From positions 248,001-312,000 of the forward strand of contig CAVSOT010000004.1 in assembly GCA_963729695.1 (NCBI GenBank): 64,000 bases of DNA. The letters are read 5' to 3'. This stretch comes from PALSA-693 sp963729695 (GTDB lineage Bacteria > Actinomycetota > Acidimicrobiia > Acidimicrobiales > Palsa-688). Shown one piece after another: positions 26,565-35,460 of the stretch; position 1 is the stretch's first letter, and every line of letters starts with the position of its first letter. A program made the position numbers and the translations under genes. A model generated the notes under the pieces. That model had not been told where the DNA came from. It searched no databases and was given only the letters and a program-made list of their open reading frames with translations.

Positions 26565-27458
26565 TCAGGCGGTCGGGCCCGACTGGCCGGTCAGCACCGG
26601 AGCGATGGTGCGCCATATCGAGCGAGGGAAGGATTCCCGACCGCAGATGACCTGAATGGCAACGTGGTCGGCTCCGGCGTCGAAGTAGGCCCGAACCCGG
26701 GAAGCGATGGCATCCTCGTCCCCCCATGCGATAACTGAATCTACCAACCGGTTGCTGCCGCCGTCGGCAAAGTCGCCCTCGTCAAAGCCGAGCCGTCGCC
26801 AGTTGTTCACGTAGTTGGGAAAGGCCATGTATCCGGACAGGTACTGGCGGCCAAGTGCACGCGCCTCGGCCGGATCCTTTTCCAGGGCCACGGCCAACTC
26901 GGGAAGCAGCGCGGAGGACGGGCCGAGGGTGACACGAGCCTGGGCAATATGCTCGGGGTTCACGTTGTAGGGATGAGCCCCGGCGGCGCGGTCGCGAGCC
27001 AACGCGAGCATCTGGGGCCCGAGCGCGGCGAGCACTCGATCGGACGCCGGGACCGGTTGAGGGGCGGCATCGAGCTCGTCCAGGTACGTGCGCATCGACG
27101 CCATCGGCTTGGAGTATCTACCGGGAGCAGACCGATCGACCACTGGTGCGTGACTGACTCCAATGCCGAGGAGGAACCGTTCGCCGTGCGTAGCAGCCAG
27201 CTCGGCGCACCCAGCCCCCGTCTCGGCCGCGCTGTGCATCCACAGGTTCAAGACTCCGGTGGCGAGCGGAACCGATCTGGTCGCCCCTAGCAGCTGGTCG
27301 AGGGCACCGAAGACATCGCCACCGGTGTCGGGGATCCACAACGCAGTGAAGCCCAGTTCTTCCAGCTCGGCGGCGGCCTCGAGAGCTTCGTTGCGGTCAC
27401 CCCAACGCAGTGCGGCACTCCAGAGACCTACACCGGTGAACTTCTTGGCGAGCGGCAT
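26565..27458 (-). CDS. Luciferase-like (LLM) F420-dependent oxidoreductase
   Basis: 297 residues from ATG 27458 (MPLAKKFTGVGLWS). TIM-barrel segments typical of the TIGR03620-type F420 group: ELEELGFTALWIPDTGGDVF, VPLATGVLNLW, RFLLGIGVSHAPVV, LAALGPQMLALARDRAAGAH, PYNVNPEHIAQAR and the C-terminal GADHVAIQV. Such enzymes use coenzyme F420 to reduce or oxidise small organic substrates. It converges on the SnoaL gene (42 bp between stops). Confidence 0.9.
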   Translation of the reverse strand: MPLAKKFTGVGLWSAALRWGDRNEALEAAAELEELGFTALWIPDTGGDVFGALDQLLGATRSVPLATGVLNLWMHSAAETGAGCAELAATHGERFLLGIGVSHAPVVDRSAPGRYSKPMASMRTYLDELDAAPQPVPASDRVLAALGPQMLALARDRAAGAHPYNVNPEHIAQARVTLGPSSALLPELAVALEKDPAEARALGRQYLSGYMAFPNYVNNWRRLGFDEGDFADGGSNRLVDSVIAWGDEDAIASRVRAYFDAGADHVAIQVICGRESFPRSIWRTIAPVLTGQSGPTA

Positions 27459-27720
27459 GGCATGGATAGTAGAGAGGGCATCCGCATCATGTCGACCGGG
27501 ACGGCGGCCGGGAACCTTGCCCTTCGACGGGTCGGTCCTAGTTGGCGCCCGAGGAGTTCCCCTCGGCTGCCATGTTATGGAGAATGACGTCACCCGAAAG
27601 GGGTTCTATTTAGACCGACGCCAGACCAAGTGTCTCGAAATTCCTGATATGGGTGTGTGTTACCGTCGAGCCACGGGTGGACTGGGTCGGTTCGCTGATC
27701 ATCGCAAGCAGGAGTTGAGT

Positions 27721-28884
27721 GTGCCTGACGAGGAAACCGGGGCCGTCGTATTCGGGACGAGTTTCGGGGTGCTGACCCACGTTCGGGCCCTCCGCAACGC
27801 CGGCTTCGCCGTCCTAGGCCTGGTGGGTCGAGATGAGCAGAAGACCAAGGAACGCGCCGAATTCCTCGGCATCCCCCATGCGGTGACGGACGTTGAGGAA
27901 GCCGTCCGTCTCCCGGGTGTGGAGGTCGTAGCGGTGGCGACCCCACCTCACACGCACGGACCGATCAGCCTGGCCGCGATCAGGGCCGGGAGACACGTCC
28001 TGTGTGAAAAGCCGTTCGCTCTCGACCTGGCCGAGGCCCGGGAGATGCGGGAGGCCGCAGACCGAGCCGGTGTAGTGCACGTTCTGGGCACAGAGTTTCG
28101 TTTTGCCACCCCCCAGGCGACGTTGCGACGGGTCGTCAGATCGGGGCTGATCGGCGAAGCGCGGACGGCGGTCTTCGCCCTCCACATGCCCTCGCTCGTC
28201 CACCCCTCGGTGGAGCTACCGGCATGGTGGGAGCTGGCGGCGGATGGTGGAGGCTGGCTGGGCGCGTACGGGTCGCACGTCATCGACCAGGTTCGGATCA
28301 CCATCGGCGAGTTCGAAGCGGTCAGCGCTTCACTGCAAACCCTGGCACCTCGTCCCTCAATGACGGCGGACGACACCTATACCGTGCACTTTCGGCTTGT
28401 CGGAGGATGCACGGGTATCCTTCACAGCTCTTGTGCCATCGGCGGGCAGTCGATAGCCACGACAAAGATCACCGGGACCCGTGGTTCGGCCTGGATTCAG
28501 AATGCGGAGATTCCGAAGACCGCGGATGTCCCCGAAGGGAATCTTCTCGTGCAAGTCAACGACCGGGGGGAAGTGTGGATCGATACCGGGTCCGGCGCCG
28601 AGCGGGTCCCCGACCCGGACGACCTGCCGCGGGCCCGGCCCGTCCCGCCGCCACCGGAGGTGTACCCTCCGTATGCGAAGACCACGAAGTGGCACACATC
28701 CGGTACTGACCTGGCGCCCTATACCCGGGTGTACGAAGGTCTCCGTGCCCGGGTCCTGGGGCATCCCGCCGTGGATGATCCTCCCCTCGCTACCTTTGCT
28801 GATGGCGAGGCCCAGCAGGCCGTGCTCGACGCGACTCGCCGTTCGGCCGCCGCCAGGACGTGGGTCGAGGTGTCGTCGAGTTGA
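27721..28884 (+). CDS. Gfo/Idh/MocA-family oxidoreductase
   Basis: 387 residues from GTG 27721 with AGGAG at 27710-27714; sequence further upstream in the frame is not homologous. The N-terminal Rossmann fold has FGTSFGVLTHVRAL and VVAVATPPHTHGPISLAAI, then the catalytic-site motif CEKPFALDLAEA. The C-terminal alpha/beta domain includes GGGWLGAYGSHVIDQVRI, where the conserved His sits. NAD(P)-dependent oxidation or reduction of sugar- or cyclitol-like substrates is usual; no sugar genes are adjacent, so the substrate is open. Confidence 0.9.
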   Translation: MPDEETGAVVFGTSFGVLTHVRALRNAGFAVLGLVGRDEQKTKERAEFLGIPHAVTDVEEAVRLPGVEVVAVATPPHTHGPISLAAIRAGRHVLCEKPFALDLAEAREMREAADRAGVVHVLGTEFRFATPQATLRRVVRSGLIGEARTAVFALHMPSLVHPSVELPAWWELAADGGGWLGAYGSHVIDQVRITIGEFEAVSASLQTLAPRPSMTADDTYTVHFRLVGGCTGILHSSCAIGGQSIATTKITGTRGSAWIQNAEIPKTADVPEGNLLVQVNDRGEVWIDTGSGAERVPDPDDLPRARPVPPPPEVYPPYAKTTKWHTSGTDLAPYTRVYEGLRARVLGHPAVDDPPLATFADGEAQQAVLDATRRSAAARTWVEVSSS

Positions 28885-28894
28885 CGTCACGCGG

Positions 28895-29503
28895 TCAGTT
28901 TCCGGTCAGACTCGGCGGTAGAGGATGGCTGTAATAGGCGAGGTGGACTGGTTGAGCTCCTGACGGCCGCTTGGATCGATCTCTGGTGCGATCCCGATAT
29001 GGCTCCCACACTTTCCGGACGTCCTCCCCAACCCGCTTTAGTTCCTCGGCGGTGAGGTAGACGATGGAATCGGAAGTCGCGGCCGCCTTTCGCCATTTGG
29101 CCGGGTAACTCCGGCGGCGCGCCCACCACTCTCGCAGCTGGGAGAGGTTGCGCTCCACGAACACGGCCTCGAGGGCCTCGCCCGCTGCGGTCTGCTCGGC
29201 ATCTCCGGTGCTGGTATCGAAATCGAGCGTCTCCGCCACCCGCCGCCACGGTCGGCTCCGGCCCCGCCCGCCGCCAGCCTCCTCCACGAACCCGTACTTG
29301 GCCAGGGTCTGCAGATGCCACGACATGTTGCCTGGACTGTCGTCCAGCAGTTCAGCTGCCCGGGTGGCCGTCAGGGGACCCTCCCGATGCAGGGCCTCCA
29401 GTAGGGCGATGCGCATGGGATGGGCGACGGCACGTACCCGGCGGGCGTCGACGACCTTGTCGAAGGACCGGGAGGGGGCGTTGTCGGGATCACGACCGCT
29501 CAT
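28895..29503 (-). CDS. ArsR-like winged-helix transcriptional regulator
   Basis: 202 residues from ATG 29503, which overlaps the stop of the upstream small gene (ATGA). N-terminal wHTH: RVRAVAHPMRIALLEALH, LTATRAAELLDDSPGNMSWH (recognition helix) and KYGFVEEAGGGRGRSRPW. The ~100-residue C-terminal part has long helices (ERNLSQLREWWARRR) and a YLTAEELKRV segment seen in actinobacterial ArsR/HTH_20 proteins. Co-transcribed with the small basic protein from a promoter carrying three phased ACAAG-N4-CTTGT sites, likely its own operators. Confidence 0.88.
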   Translation of the reverse strand: MSGRDPDNAPSRSFDKVVDARRVRAVAHPMRIALLEALHREGPLTATRAAELLDDSPGNMSWHLQTLAKYGFVEEAGGGRGRSRPWRRVAETLDFDTSTGDAEQTAAGEALEAVFVERNLSQLREWWARRRSYPAKWRKAAATSDSIVYLTAEELKRVGEDVRKVWEPYRDRTRDRSKRPSGAQPVHLAYYSHPLPPSLTGN

Positions 29504-29709
29504 CGGAGGGAACTTAGTGGCGGCTGGGGAACGGCCAGCCGCAGGCCCACTCCGACCAGGAACCACCCGGTGGACTGCCGGATGGCGCGGACGCCCCCCC
29601 GGCGTCGTGGCCGCTGAGCGACCGCCGTCGCTTGGTGGCGGTGGCGCGCCAGATCGGCTTGGCGCGCCTGGGCGTACTGGTAGGCGAGATGTGAGGGCAA
29701 CGGATGCAT
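29500..29709 (-). CDS. Small basic protein with a C-terminal hydrophobic segment
   Basis: 69 residues. ATG 29709 is preceded by AAAGGAGG seven bases away, a near-perfect ribosome site. An N-terminal Gln/Ala/His-rich helix (AYQYAQARQADLARHRHQA) and Arg-rich patch precede a hydrophobic stretch (WFLVGVGLRLAV), the layout of many short actinobacterial membrane-associated proteins. Its TGA overlaps the ATG of the ArsR-like gene, so the pair is one operon. Function unknown. Confidence 0.7.
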   Translation of the reverse strand: MHPLPSHLAYQYAQARQADLARHRHQATAVAQRPRRRGGVRAIRQSTGWFLVGVGLRLAVPQPPLSSLR

Positions 29710-29739
29710 GGGGCCGCCTCCTTTCCTCTTCGACGGATA

Positions 29740-29783
29740 ACAAGAAGTCTTGTGACAAGAGTACTCGTCACAAGAACCCTTGT
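29740..29783. promoter_or_regulatory. Three phased operators ACAAG-N4-CTTGT
   Basis: Inverted repeats begin at exactly 15-bp intervals: ACAAG-AAGT-CTTGT (29740-29753), ACAAG-AGTA-CTCGT (29755-29768, one mismatch) and ACAAG-AACC-CTTGT (29770-29783). They cover the promoter region of the small-protein/ArsR operon, 31-74 bp upstream of its first start codon. Regular spacing points to cooperative binding of several regulator dimers. Confidence 0.8.
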
Positions 29784-30043
29784 CAATCTCTAGACTGGGT
29801 TGCCGTGGCGGTCAACCTCTGGGGCGACAGACAGCGGCCTCTACGATCTGTCACGCCCGGCGGCAACCGCTTGCCCGGCCGTCCGTAACTTCATCGATAA
29901 GGCCGATTCTCACCTCACACTGGCGGAACGGTCCACCTAACGCGGTTCCGATTGATCCGGCGGAGCCGGGCCTGGTGGTGCCGCACGGTAACCTGCTCGG
30001 TCGTTAGGAGACGTATCGTCCAGGTCAACGAGGTGGAGGATCG

Positions 30044-31663
30044 GTGGAAGAGAATGCGGCGGCGGACTCGGACGAGGAACGCGTCGATGTGGCGGTCATC
30101 GGTGGGGGACAGGGTGGCATCTACGCCTCTTACCGCTTTGCGGAGCGGGGACTGTCCGTCATCGGCATCGAGGGTGGGTCGGATTTCGGCGGAGTCTGGT
30201 ATCACAACCAGTACCCCGGGTCGCGGGTAGACACCGACAGCATCGACTACTGCTTCCATTTCTCTCCAGAGATATTCGGCAAGTGGCGTTGGAACGAGCG
30301 CTTTGCTGACGCGGCCACCCTGCTGGCCTATTTGCACTTCGTAGCCGAGACCTTGAACGTCCGGCGCTTCTTCCGCTTCGACACGTGGTTGCGCCGATCG
30401 CAGTGGTCGAGCGCCGACCGCAGGTGGCATCTCGAGACTGACCGAGGCGACCGTATCGCCTGCCGCTTTCTGGTGATGTGCACGGGCAACCTCTCGGAGC
30501 CGCGGCCTCTCTCGTTCCCGGGCTTGGCGTCATTTGGCGGCGAGTGGTTGCAGACCAGCCGCTGGCCGCGTCGCGAGGTGCGCCTGGCTGACCGACGAAT
30601 CGGCGTCATCGGCACCGGCTCTTCGGGCGCCCAGGTCATTCCGGTGGTGGCCGAAGCAGCCCGACGGCTTTTCGTCTTCCAGCGACAACCGCACTACTCG
30701 TTGCCGGCTCAGAACCGGGCGACGGAAGCCGGCCTGCAAGACTCGATCCTCCTGGACCTCGCCGCCGAGCGGGAGCGGCTGTTGACCCGGCACGGGATAC
30801 GAGGACGGGGCATGCCTCCCCCCTCCCGCCTCATGGATCTGTCGCCCGACGAGCAAGTCGCCATGATGGAGCAACAATGGCAGCGGGGCGGCCACGGCAT
30901 GGCCTTCCTTTTCACGGACGCAGGCGTCGATAGTGGAGCCAATAGCGTGGTATCCGATTTCGTTCGCACCCGGATCCGGTCCGCCGTCGGAGACGCGGCC
31001 GTGGCGGAGAGGCTGGTTCCGAAGTACCCGATCGGGACACGCCGTCTGATCCTCGGCGACGACTACTACGAGACCTTCAATCGCGACAACGTGACCCTCG
31101 TCGACGTCGAAACGGACCCTATCGTCGAGATTACCGACACCGGAGTTCGTACTGAGCAAAATCACTACGAGGTCGACCTGTTGATCTTCGCTACTGGATT
31201 TCAGGCATTTCGGGGCCCGCTCGAGAGCGCGGGCATCGAGAACGAGGAAGGAGCGACGGTGGCAGAGCTTTGGTCGCGCGGTCCGCGAACTCTGTTCGGC
31301 CTCATGACGCCGCGGCTTCCCAACCTGTTCCATCCCGTGAACGCGGGCAGCCCAGCCGTCTTGGGGAACGCCATGCTCCTTCACGAGTTTTCGGCTGACT
31401 GGATCGCCGACTGCATCGCCTATATGGACACTCGGGGGTACACCGGCGTCGAAGCTGACGAGTCAGCCGCAGACGACTGGGGGCGGGTCGTGGCTACCTA
31501 CAGCGAGGGCACGCTGCGACTCCAGGAGAACAGCTACATGGTCCACGTCAACGCGGACGACGGGTCGCGCGTGCTGATGCCGTTCCCAGGAGGATCCGGT
31601 CCATATGTCGAAGCGGTACGCGAGGCGACTGGCGACGACTACCGGGGCTTCCTCTTTGGTTGA
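30044..31663 (+). CDS. FAD-dependent monooxygenase, Baeyer-Villiger-like
   Basis: 539 residues from GTG 30044. The N-terminal FAD loop is VIGGGQGGIYASYR; GGVWYHNQYPGSRVDTDS is typical of Baeyer-Villiger monooxygenases; the NADPH loop is IGTGSSGAQVIP; the ATG-like motif LLIFATGFQAF follows. The BVMO fingerprint FxGxxxHxxxWP reads FGGEWLQTSRWP, with Gln in place of His, so oxygenation chemistry may be altered. The C-terminus VNADDGSRVLMPFPGG is close to that of cyclohexanone/steroid monooxygenase-like proteins. It converges on a SnoaL gene 12 bp away, again suggesting cyclic-ketone catabolism. Confidence 0.9.
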   Translation: MEENAAADSDEERVDVAVIGGGQGGIYASYRFAERGLSVIGIEGGSDFGGVWYHNQYPGSRVDTDSIDYCFHFSPEIFGKWRWNERFADAATLLAYLHFVAETLNVRRFFRFDTWLRRSQWSSADRRWHLETDRGDRIACRFLVMCTGNLSEPRPLSFPGLASFGGEWLQTSRWPRREVRLADRRIGVIGTGSSGAQVIPVVAEAARRLFVFQRQPHYSLPAQNRATEAGLQDSILLDLAAERERLLTRHGIRGRGMPPPSRLMDLSPDEQVAMMEQQWQRGGHGMAFLFTDAGVDSGANSVVSDFVRTRIRSAVGDAAVAERLVPKYPIGTRRLILGDDYYETFNRDNVTLVDVETDPIVEITDTGVRTEQNHYEVDLLIFATGFQAFRGPLESAGIENEEGATVAELWSRGPRTLFGLMTPRLPNLFHPVNAGSPAVLGNAMLLHEFSADWIADCIAYMDTRGYTGVEADESAADDWGRVVATYSEGTLRLQENSYMVHVNADDGSRVLMPFPGGSGPYVEAVREATGDDYRGFLFG

Positions 31664-31675
31664 CCTCTTGACGAG

Positions 31676-32209
31676 TTAAGGGTTGATATCGCCGAACTCG
31701 GCCGTACCTGGTCGCCTCCGCTTACACTCCTGGATTCGCCAACGCCCGTCGATCTTGCGCAGCGTCCACCGGTTGACGGCGGCATTGAACAGCACAAACT
31801 CATTCTGACGGCGGACGAGGGTCAGGTTGTAGCTCTCCGCCACGGCCCGATCCCCGTCGATCCGCGTCTTGAGGTTATTGCCCATGAAGTGGAGGCACTT
31901 TCCCTCGAGACGCTTGTGCCCATCGGGATCTGTTATGAACCCACGAAGCTCCTCATGGCCCTCGAAACGAATGACCACCTCTTGCTCGAGCTCCTCCGCC
32001 GCCACGGGCCCCCTCTCCTTCTGCGGCTGACCCGGACCCCGACTGAGGTCCAGGGCGCCGTCTTCGGCATACATGGCAACGTAGGCTTCGGCCCGGCCCT
32101 GATCGGCATTGAACCCGTAGCTCGCGAGCAACTCTCGAATGGCTCGATCGTCTTCCAACTGCAGGAGCCGATCTTCCAAGAGTTGGATGCGATCCTCGAG
32201 TTCGTTCAT
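31676..32209 (-). CDS. SnoaL-like/NTF2-fold protein
   Basis: 177 residues from ATG 32209 (MNELEDRIQLLEDRLLQ); GTG 32221 is a possible longer start. N-terminal coiled helix, then RAIRELLASYGFNADQG, YVAMYAEDGALDLS, FEGHEELRGFI, HFMGNNL and the end KIDGRWRIQECKRR: a complete SnoaL_4 fold as in small polyketide cyclase/steroid isomerase-like proteins. It lies just downstream of a truncated membrane-protein gene on the same strand. Confidence 0.88.
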   Translation of the reverse strand: MNELEDRIQLLEDRLLQLEDDRAIRELLASYGFNADQGRAEAYVAMYAEDGALDLSRGPGQPQKERGPVAAEELEQEVVIRFEGHEELRGFITDPDGHKRLEGKCLHFMGNNLKTRIDGDRAVAESYNLTLVRRQNEFVLFNAAVNRWTLRKIDGRWRIQECKRRRPGTAEFGDINP

Positions 32210-32221
32210 AGAGCCTGACAC

Positions 32222-32467
32222 CTACCCGCTGGTTCGGAATCTCCCAGCGAGGAAAGGTACCATCCCCGAGGCGACATCGTCGCGGTCGAGGGAGTCTATT
32301 TCCCCAAATGAGATGCTGGCGCCGAAGGCCAGGGAGAGGCGTGCCGCCAACGGCAGCCGGCCGGGCCCGTAACGGTCCTCCATGTAGAAAGCGATCTCGT
32401 CGGCGTAACGGTCTCGCCATGCGGGCGGGTACCAGCGCAACAGCCGTTCGAGGTCTTTGGTCGCCAT
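32222..32467 (-). CDS. N-terminal part of a PadR-partner protein, probably truncated
   Basis: 81 residues. The first half (LERLLRWYPPAWRDRYADE and FYMEDRYG) is the well-known N-terminus of actinobacterial membrane proteins encoded next to PadR regulators. In those proteins several membrane helices follow; here the sequence diverges after RLSLAFGAS and stops. ATG 32467 overlaps the PadR stop (TGATG). Probably the remaining start of a once longer gene. Confidence 0.6.
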   Translation of the reverse strand: MATKDLERLLRWYPPAWRDRYADEIAFYMEDRYGPGRLPLAARLSLAFGASISFGEIDSLDRDDVASGMVPFLAGRFRTSG

Positions 32468-32712
32468 CACAAGGCTCTCGGCCGAAGCGCAGGGATCTGT
32501 CGCAAGCGGGCGGAACCGACGTCGACCAGGCGACGCATGTCAGCCAGGGCCCCGGCGAGTTCCGAGGTCCCGGCCGGAGTGATCCGATAGGGCCGCCGGC
32601 GATCAGCGCTGGTCAACGGCTCGATCAGACCGCGCTCTTCGAGGCGGGTGATCGCCCCGGACCACGACCCTGCCGTCCTCCCGGCCTGGAGAAGCGGCCG
32701 GGATGACGGCAA
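32467..32712 (-). pseudogene. PadR-family regulator, N-terminally truncated
   Basis: 81 residues with the second half of a PadR winged helix: SGAITRLEERGLIEPL, then SADRRRPYRITPAG and a C-terminal dimerisation helix (LADMRRLVDVGSARL). The first helix and recognition region (normally ~30 residues, LHGYxI) are missing and replaced by unrelated Arg/Ser sequence. Its position, 26 bp after the ABC permease stop and overlapping a PadR-partner gene, is that of the regulator of the ABC operon, so the regulator has probably been lost by deletion. Confidence 0.6.
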
Positions 32713-32738
32713 AACGGGCGCAGTCCGTCGGGGAGAGG

Positions 32739-33554
32739 TCAGGCGTCTCGTTTGACAAACAGCACGGCGCCAGCGGCGAGAACGATCATGGCGTAGATGG
32801 CCATCAGCAAGAGCCCTATCCCCGCCGAGAGCGGTCGGACTACCCCTCCCGATCCCTGGTTGACGGTGGCCATGATGGAGTTGGTGAGAATATTGGTCGG
32901 CACGTAGCGAAGGTCGGCCTGTGATATGCCGCGCATCACCAGCGGAAGGACGAACACGACGCCGACGAAACAGGCGATGGCGGCCGCAGTGCTCCGACAG
33001 ATCAGCCCGAAGCCGAACGACATCAGGGCCAGCAGAGCGATGAACAACCCGGTCAGGAGCACGGCTCTAAGCGCGCCGGGCGTCGCCAGGGTGGCCGATG
33101 GAGCTCCGCCGGCGGAAAGGATGGCCTGACCGAGGAGGAACGAAACGAGGCTCAGAAGCTCGCAGAAGACCACGGTCGCCGCGGCGGTCACACCGATCTT
33201 GGCGGTCAGCAGGATGGGACGTCTGGGAGTGGCGGCCATGGAGGTGCGGATGGTGCCGCTCGAGTACTCGGCGGTGATGAGCAACGCCCCGAACACGCCG
33301 CCGGTCAGGCCGGCCACGATCAAGCCGGTCAGCGACTGTTGGGTCGGGTCGAAGCCAAAGTAGTAGCCGGGATCGTGGTGCAAGGCGGCGTTGGACACCA
33401 GTGCGGTGACCAACAGCCCGACGACGACCGTGAGGCCGAGGGTAATGGCGGTCGACGGCAGGGTTATCACCTTGACGACTTCTGACTTGACCACGTTTTT
33501 GACCCGGTAGTGCCCCAGTGGGGCGGCCTGGATGGCCTGCGACATCTCGCTCAC
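32739..33554 (-). CDS. ABC transporter permease (ABC-2 type)
   Basis: 271 residues with six predicted membrane helices: ITLGLTVVVGLLVTALV, LIVAGLTGGVFGALLITAEY, VFCELLSLVSFLLGQ, LLTGLFIALLALMSFGFGLI, IACFVGVVFVLPLVM and LLLMAIYAMIVLAAG. ITAEYSSGTIRTSMAATPRR is the conserved cytosolic motif of ABC-2 permeases that work with a bacitracin-type ATPase. Its ATG overlaps the ATPase stop by four bases (33551-33554). Confidence 0.9.
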   Translation of the reverse strand: MSEMSQAIQAAPLGHYRVKNVVKSEVVKVITLPSTAITLGLTVVVGLLVTALVSNAALHHDPGYYFGFDPTQQSLTGLIVAGLTGGVFGALLITAEYSSGTIRTSMAATPRRPILLTAKIGVTAAATVVFCELLSLVSFLLGQAILSAGGAPSATLATPGALRAVLLTGLFIALLALMSFGFGLICRSTAAAIACFVGVVFVLPLVMRGISQADLRYVPTNILTNSIMATVNQGSGGVVRPLSAGIGLLLMAIYAMIVLAAGAVLFVKRDA

Positions 33555-34492
33555 CCTTTCTGACCGGCCGCGACCGGACCGGTCATCGTCGAAGGTCGGT
33601 ACTCCACCTCGTTTTGCGTCAGCTCCATGAACGCGTCCTCCAACGACGCGGCGATGGGTGCCAGCTCGTGGACGCGCAGACCCTCTCGGTGGGCCAGGTC
33701 ACCGATCTGCGGAGCGGTTAAACCCTCGACGGTCAGCGACCCGCCGTCGCCCGGGTCCACCTGGGCCCCAGCCGCGGTCAGCGCCGAAGCGAATGCGGCG
33801 GCGTCGGGGGTGATCAGCTTGACTATTCCGCGGCCACTGCGGGCCACGAAATCGGCCACGTCGGTCTCGGCGATCAGCCGGCCCCGGCCGATCACGACCA
33901 GCCGGTCGGCGGTCAGCGACATCTCGCTGATCAAGTGGCTGGACACAAATACCGTGCGGCCCTCCGCGGCCAGCCCGCGAAGAAAATGACGAACCCAACG
34001 GATGCCCTCAGGATCGAGACCGTTGACCGGCTCGTCGAACAGCAACACGCCTGGATCGCCCAGGATGGTCGCGGCGATACCGAGGCGCTGGCTCATTCCC
34101 AGCGAGAACTTCCCGGCCCGACGACCGGCCACAGAGCTCAGGCCGACCTGGTCCAGGACCTCATCGACCCGGCGGAGCGGGATGTCATTGGTGAGGGCCA
34201 ACCATCGCAGATGGTTGCGGGCCGTGCGGGCGGGGTGGAACGCTTTGGCGTCGAGCAGGCCTCCGACCTCGCGTATGGGCCAGGCCAACTCGGAATAGGG
34301 CTTGCCGCCGATCAGGGCCGACCCCGAGTCGGGGACGTCGAGACCCATGATCATGCGCATCGTGGTTGACTTGCCCGAGCCGTTCGGTCCCAAGAATCCG
34401 GTCACTACTCCCGGCGGAACCTCGAACGTCAGGCTGTCCACGGCGGTCGTAGCCCCATAACGCTTCGTTAATCGGTGTGCCGTGATCATCAC
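33551..34492 (-). CDS. ABC transporter ATP-binding protein
   Basis: 313 residues of the drug/bacitracin exporter type. Walker A GPNGSGKST near residue 37, signature FSLGMSQRLGIA (LSxGQ variant), Walker B VLLFDEPVNGLDPEG, and the switch His in VFVSSHLISEM. A ~90-residue C-terminal extension (MELTQNEVEYR end) is normal for this group. It forms one exporter with the downstream permease and, originally, the PadR regulator. Cargo unknown. Confidence 0.93.
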   Translation of the reverse strand: MMITAHRLTKRYGATTAVDSLTFEVPPGVVTGFLGPNGSGKSTTMRMIMGLDVPDSGSALIGGKPYSELAWPIREVGGLLDAKAFHPARTARNHLRWLALTNDIPLRRVDEVLDQVGLSSVAGRRAGKFSLGMSQRLGIAATILGDPGVLLFDEPVNGLDPEGIRWVRHFLRGLAAEGRTVFVSSHLISEMSLTADRLVVIGRGRLIAETDVADFVARSGRGIVKLITPDAAAFASALTAAGAQVDPGDGGSLTVEGLTAPQIGDLAHREGLRVHELAPIAASLEDAFMELTQNEVEYRPSTMTGPVAAGQKG

Positions 34493-34578
34493 AGCTAAGG
34501 TTAAAGAGTCGCCTGGTCCGACGGAATACCGCTAGTCGGCGTCTCCCCGATCGAGGTGCCCCCCACCTGGGGGTGGGG

Positions 34579-35460
34579 TTAACCCCCCCAAACAGAGGTT
34601 CGCTGCCCAGAGAGTTGTTGGATATCACGCGGTTGCTGAATATCAGGCCGGGTGATGGCCAGATAGGTCACCAGGATCAGGACGGCGATGGTGAAAACCA
34701 GGGCCGTCGGCCCGTTACCGAAGCCGATACCGCTCGTGCTGGCTGGCTTACTGATGTAGTCGGCGAACGACGCCCCCAGCGGGCGGGTGACGACGTAGGC
34801 CATCCAGAAGGCGGCGATGCTGTTGAGCCCCAGACGCCACCAGGCGAAGGCCGGAATAAGGATCACCACTCCGAACAGGATCCCCGAGGCCAAGTAGCCA
34901 AGGCCCAGCGAGGTAGCCGTGAAGTCACCGAGAGCTGTGCCGAGGGCAAACGTGGCGAACACGGTGGCCCAGTAGAAGGCTTCGCGTCGTTGGGTGGTGA
35001 TGCTGTGGATGGAAAGCGTTCCTTCGTGGCGCTGCCACGTCCAGAAGAGGGCTCCCAGCACGACCGCCCACAAGATCGTTGTGCCGGCGTAGGGGATATG
35101 GACGTCGAGGTGGAGGAAGTCCGACACCCCTGTCCCGAAGATGGCAATGGCGTAAGCCAGGAACCAGTAGGCGAAGGTCCGGTACCGGCGAGTTCCAAAC
35201 TGGAGGACGAGGGCAACGAGAAACAGGATCAGCTCCGTCCCACCGCCTCCGATATTTCCCCACGTCTTCAGGTAGTCGGAGGTTGCCTCTCCGCCTGCAG
35301 TGGTGAAGATCTTGACCACCCAAAAGACGAAGATGATCTCCGGCACCTTGGCGGCTACGGGCGCAGGGAAGAAGCGACCCAGAACCGGAACACGACCATC
35401 CCGTGGAGTCCCGTCAGTCCGAGAACTGGGTGACGTTCCGAGATGGCTGGTGAGACTCAC
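34579..35460 (-). CDS. Multi-helix membrane protein (COG4705/DUF347-like)
   Basis: 293 residues with about eight membrane helices arranged as repeats. KVPEIIFVFWVVKIFTTAGG and FYWATVFATFALGTALGDFT show the paired pattern (VPE/K-(x)TTxGE/D) of the COG4705 membrane-anchored family. Other conserved parts: IPYAGTTILWAVVLGALFW and NSIAAFWMAYVVTRPLGASF. Function unknown. It follows the response regulator/kinase genes on the same strand but is separated by ~150 bp. Confidence 0.85.
   Translation of the reverse strand: MSLTSHLGTSPSSRTDGTPRDGRVPVLGRFFPAPVAAKVPEIIFVFWVVKIFTTAGGEATSDYLKTWGNIGGGGTELILFLVALVLQFGTRRYRTFAYWFLAYAIAIFGTGVSDFLHLDVHIPYAGTTILWAVVLGALFWTWQRHEGTLSIHSITTQRREAFYWATVFATFALGTALGDFTATSLGLGYLASGILFGVVILIPAFAWWRLGLNSIAAFWMAYVVTRPLGASFADYISKPASTSGIGFGNGPTALVFTIAVLILVTYLAITRPDIQQPRDIQQLSGQRTSVWGG

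Noticed and set aside
27163..27720. Upstream extension of the Gfo/Idh/MocA frame
   Set aside because: Antisense to the LLM gene and not homologous; AGGAG and GTG at 27721 give the natural N-terminus.
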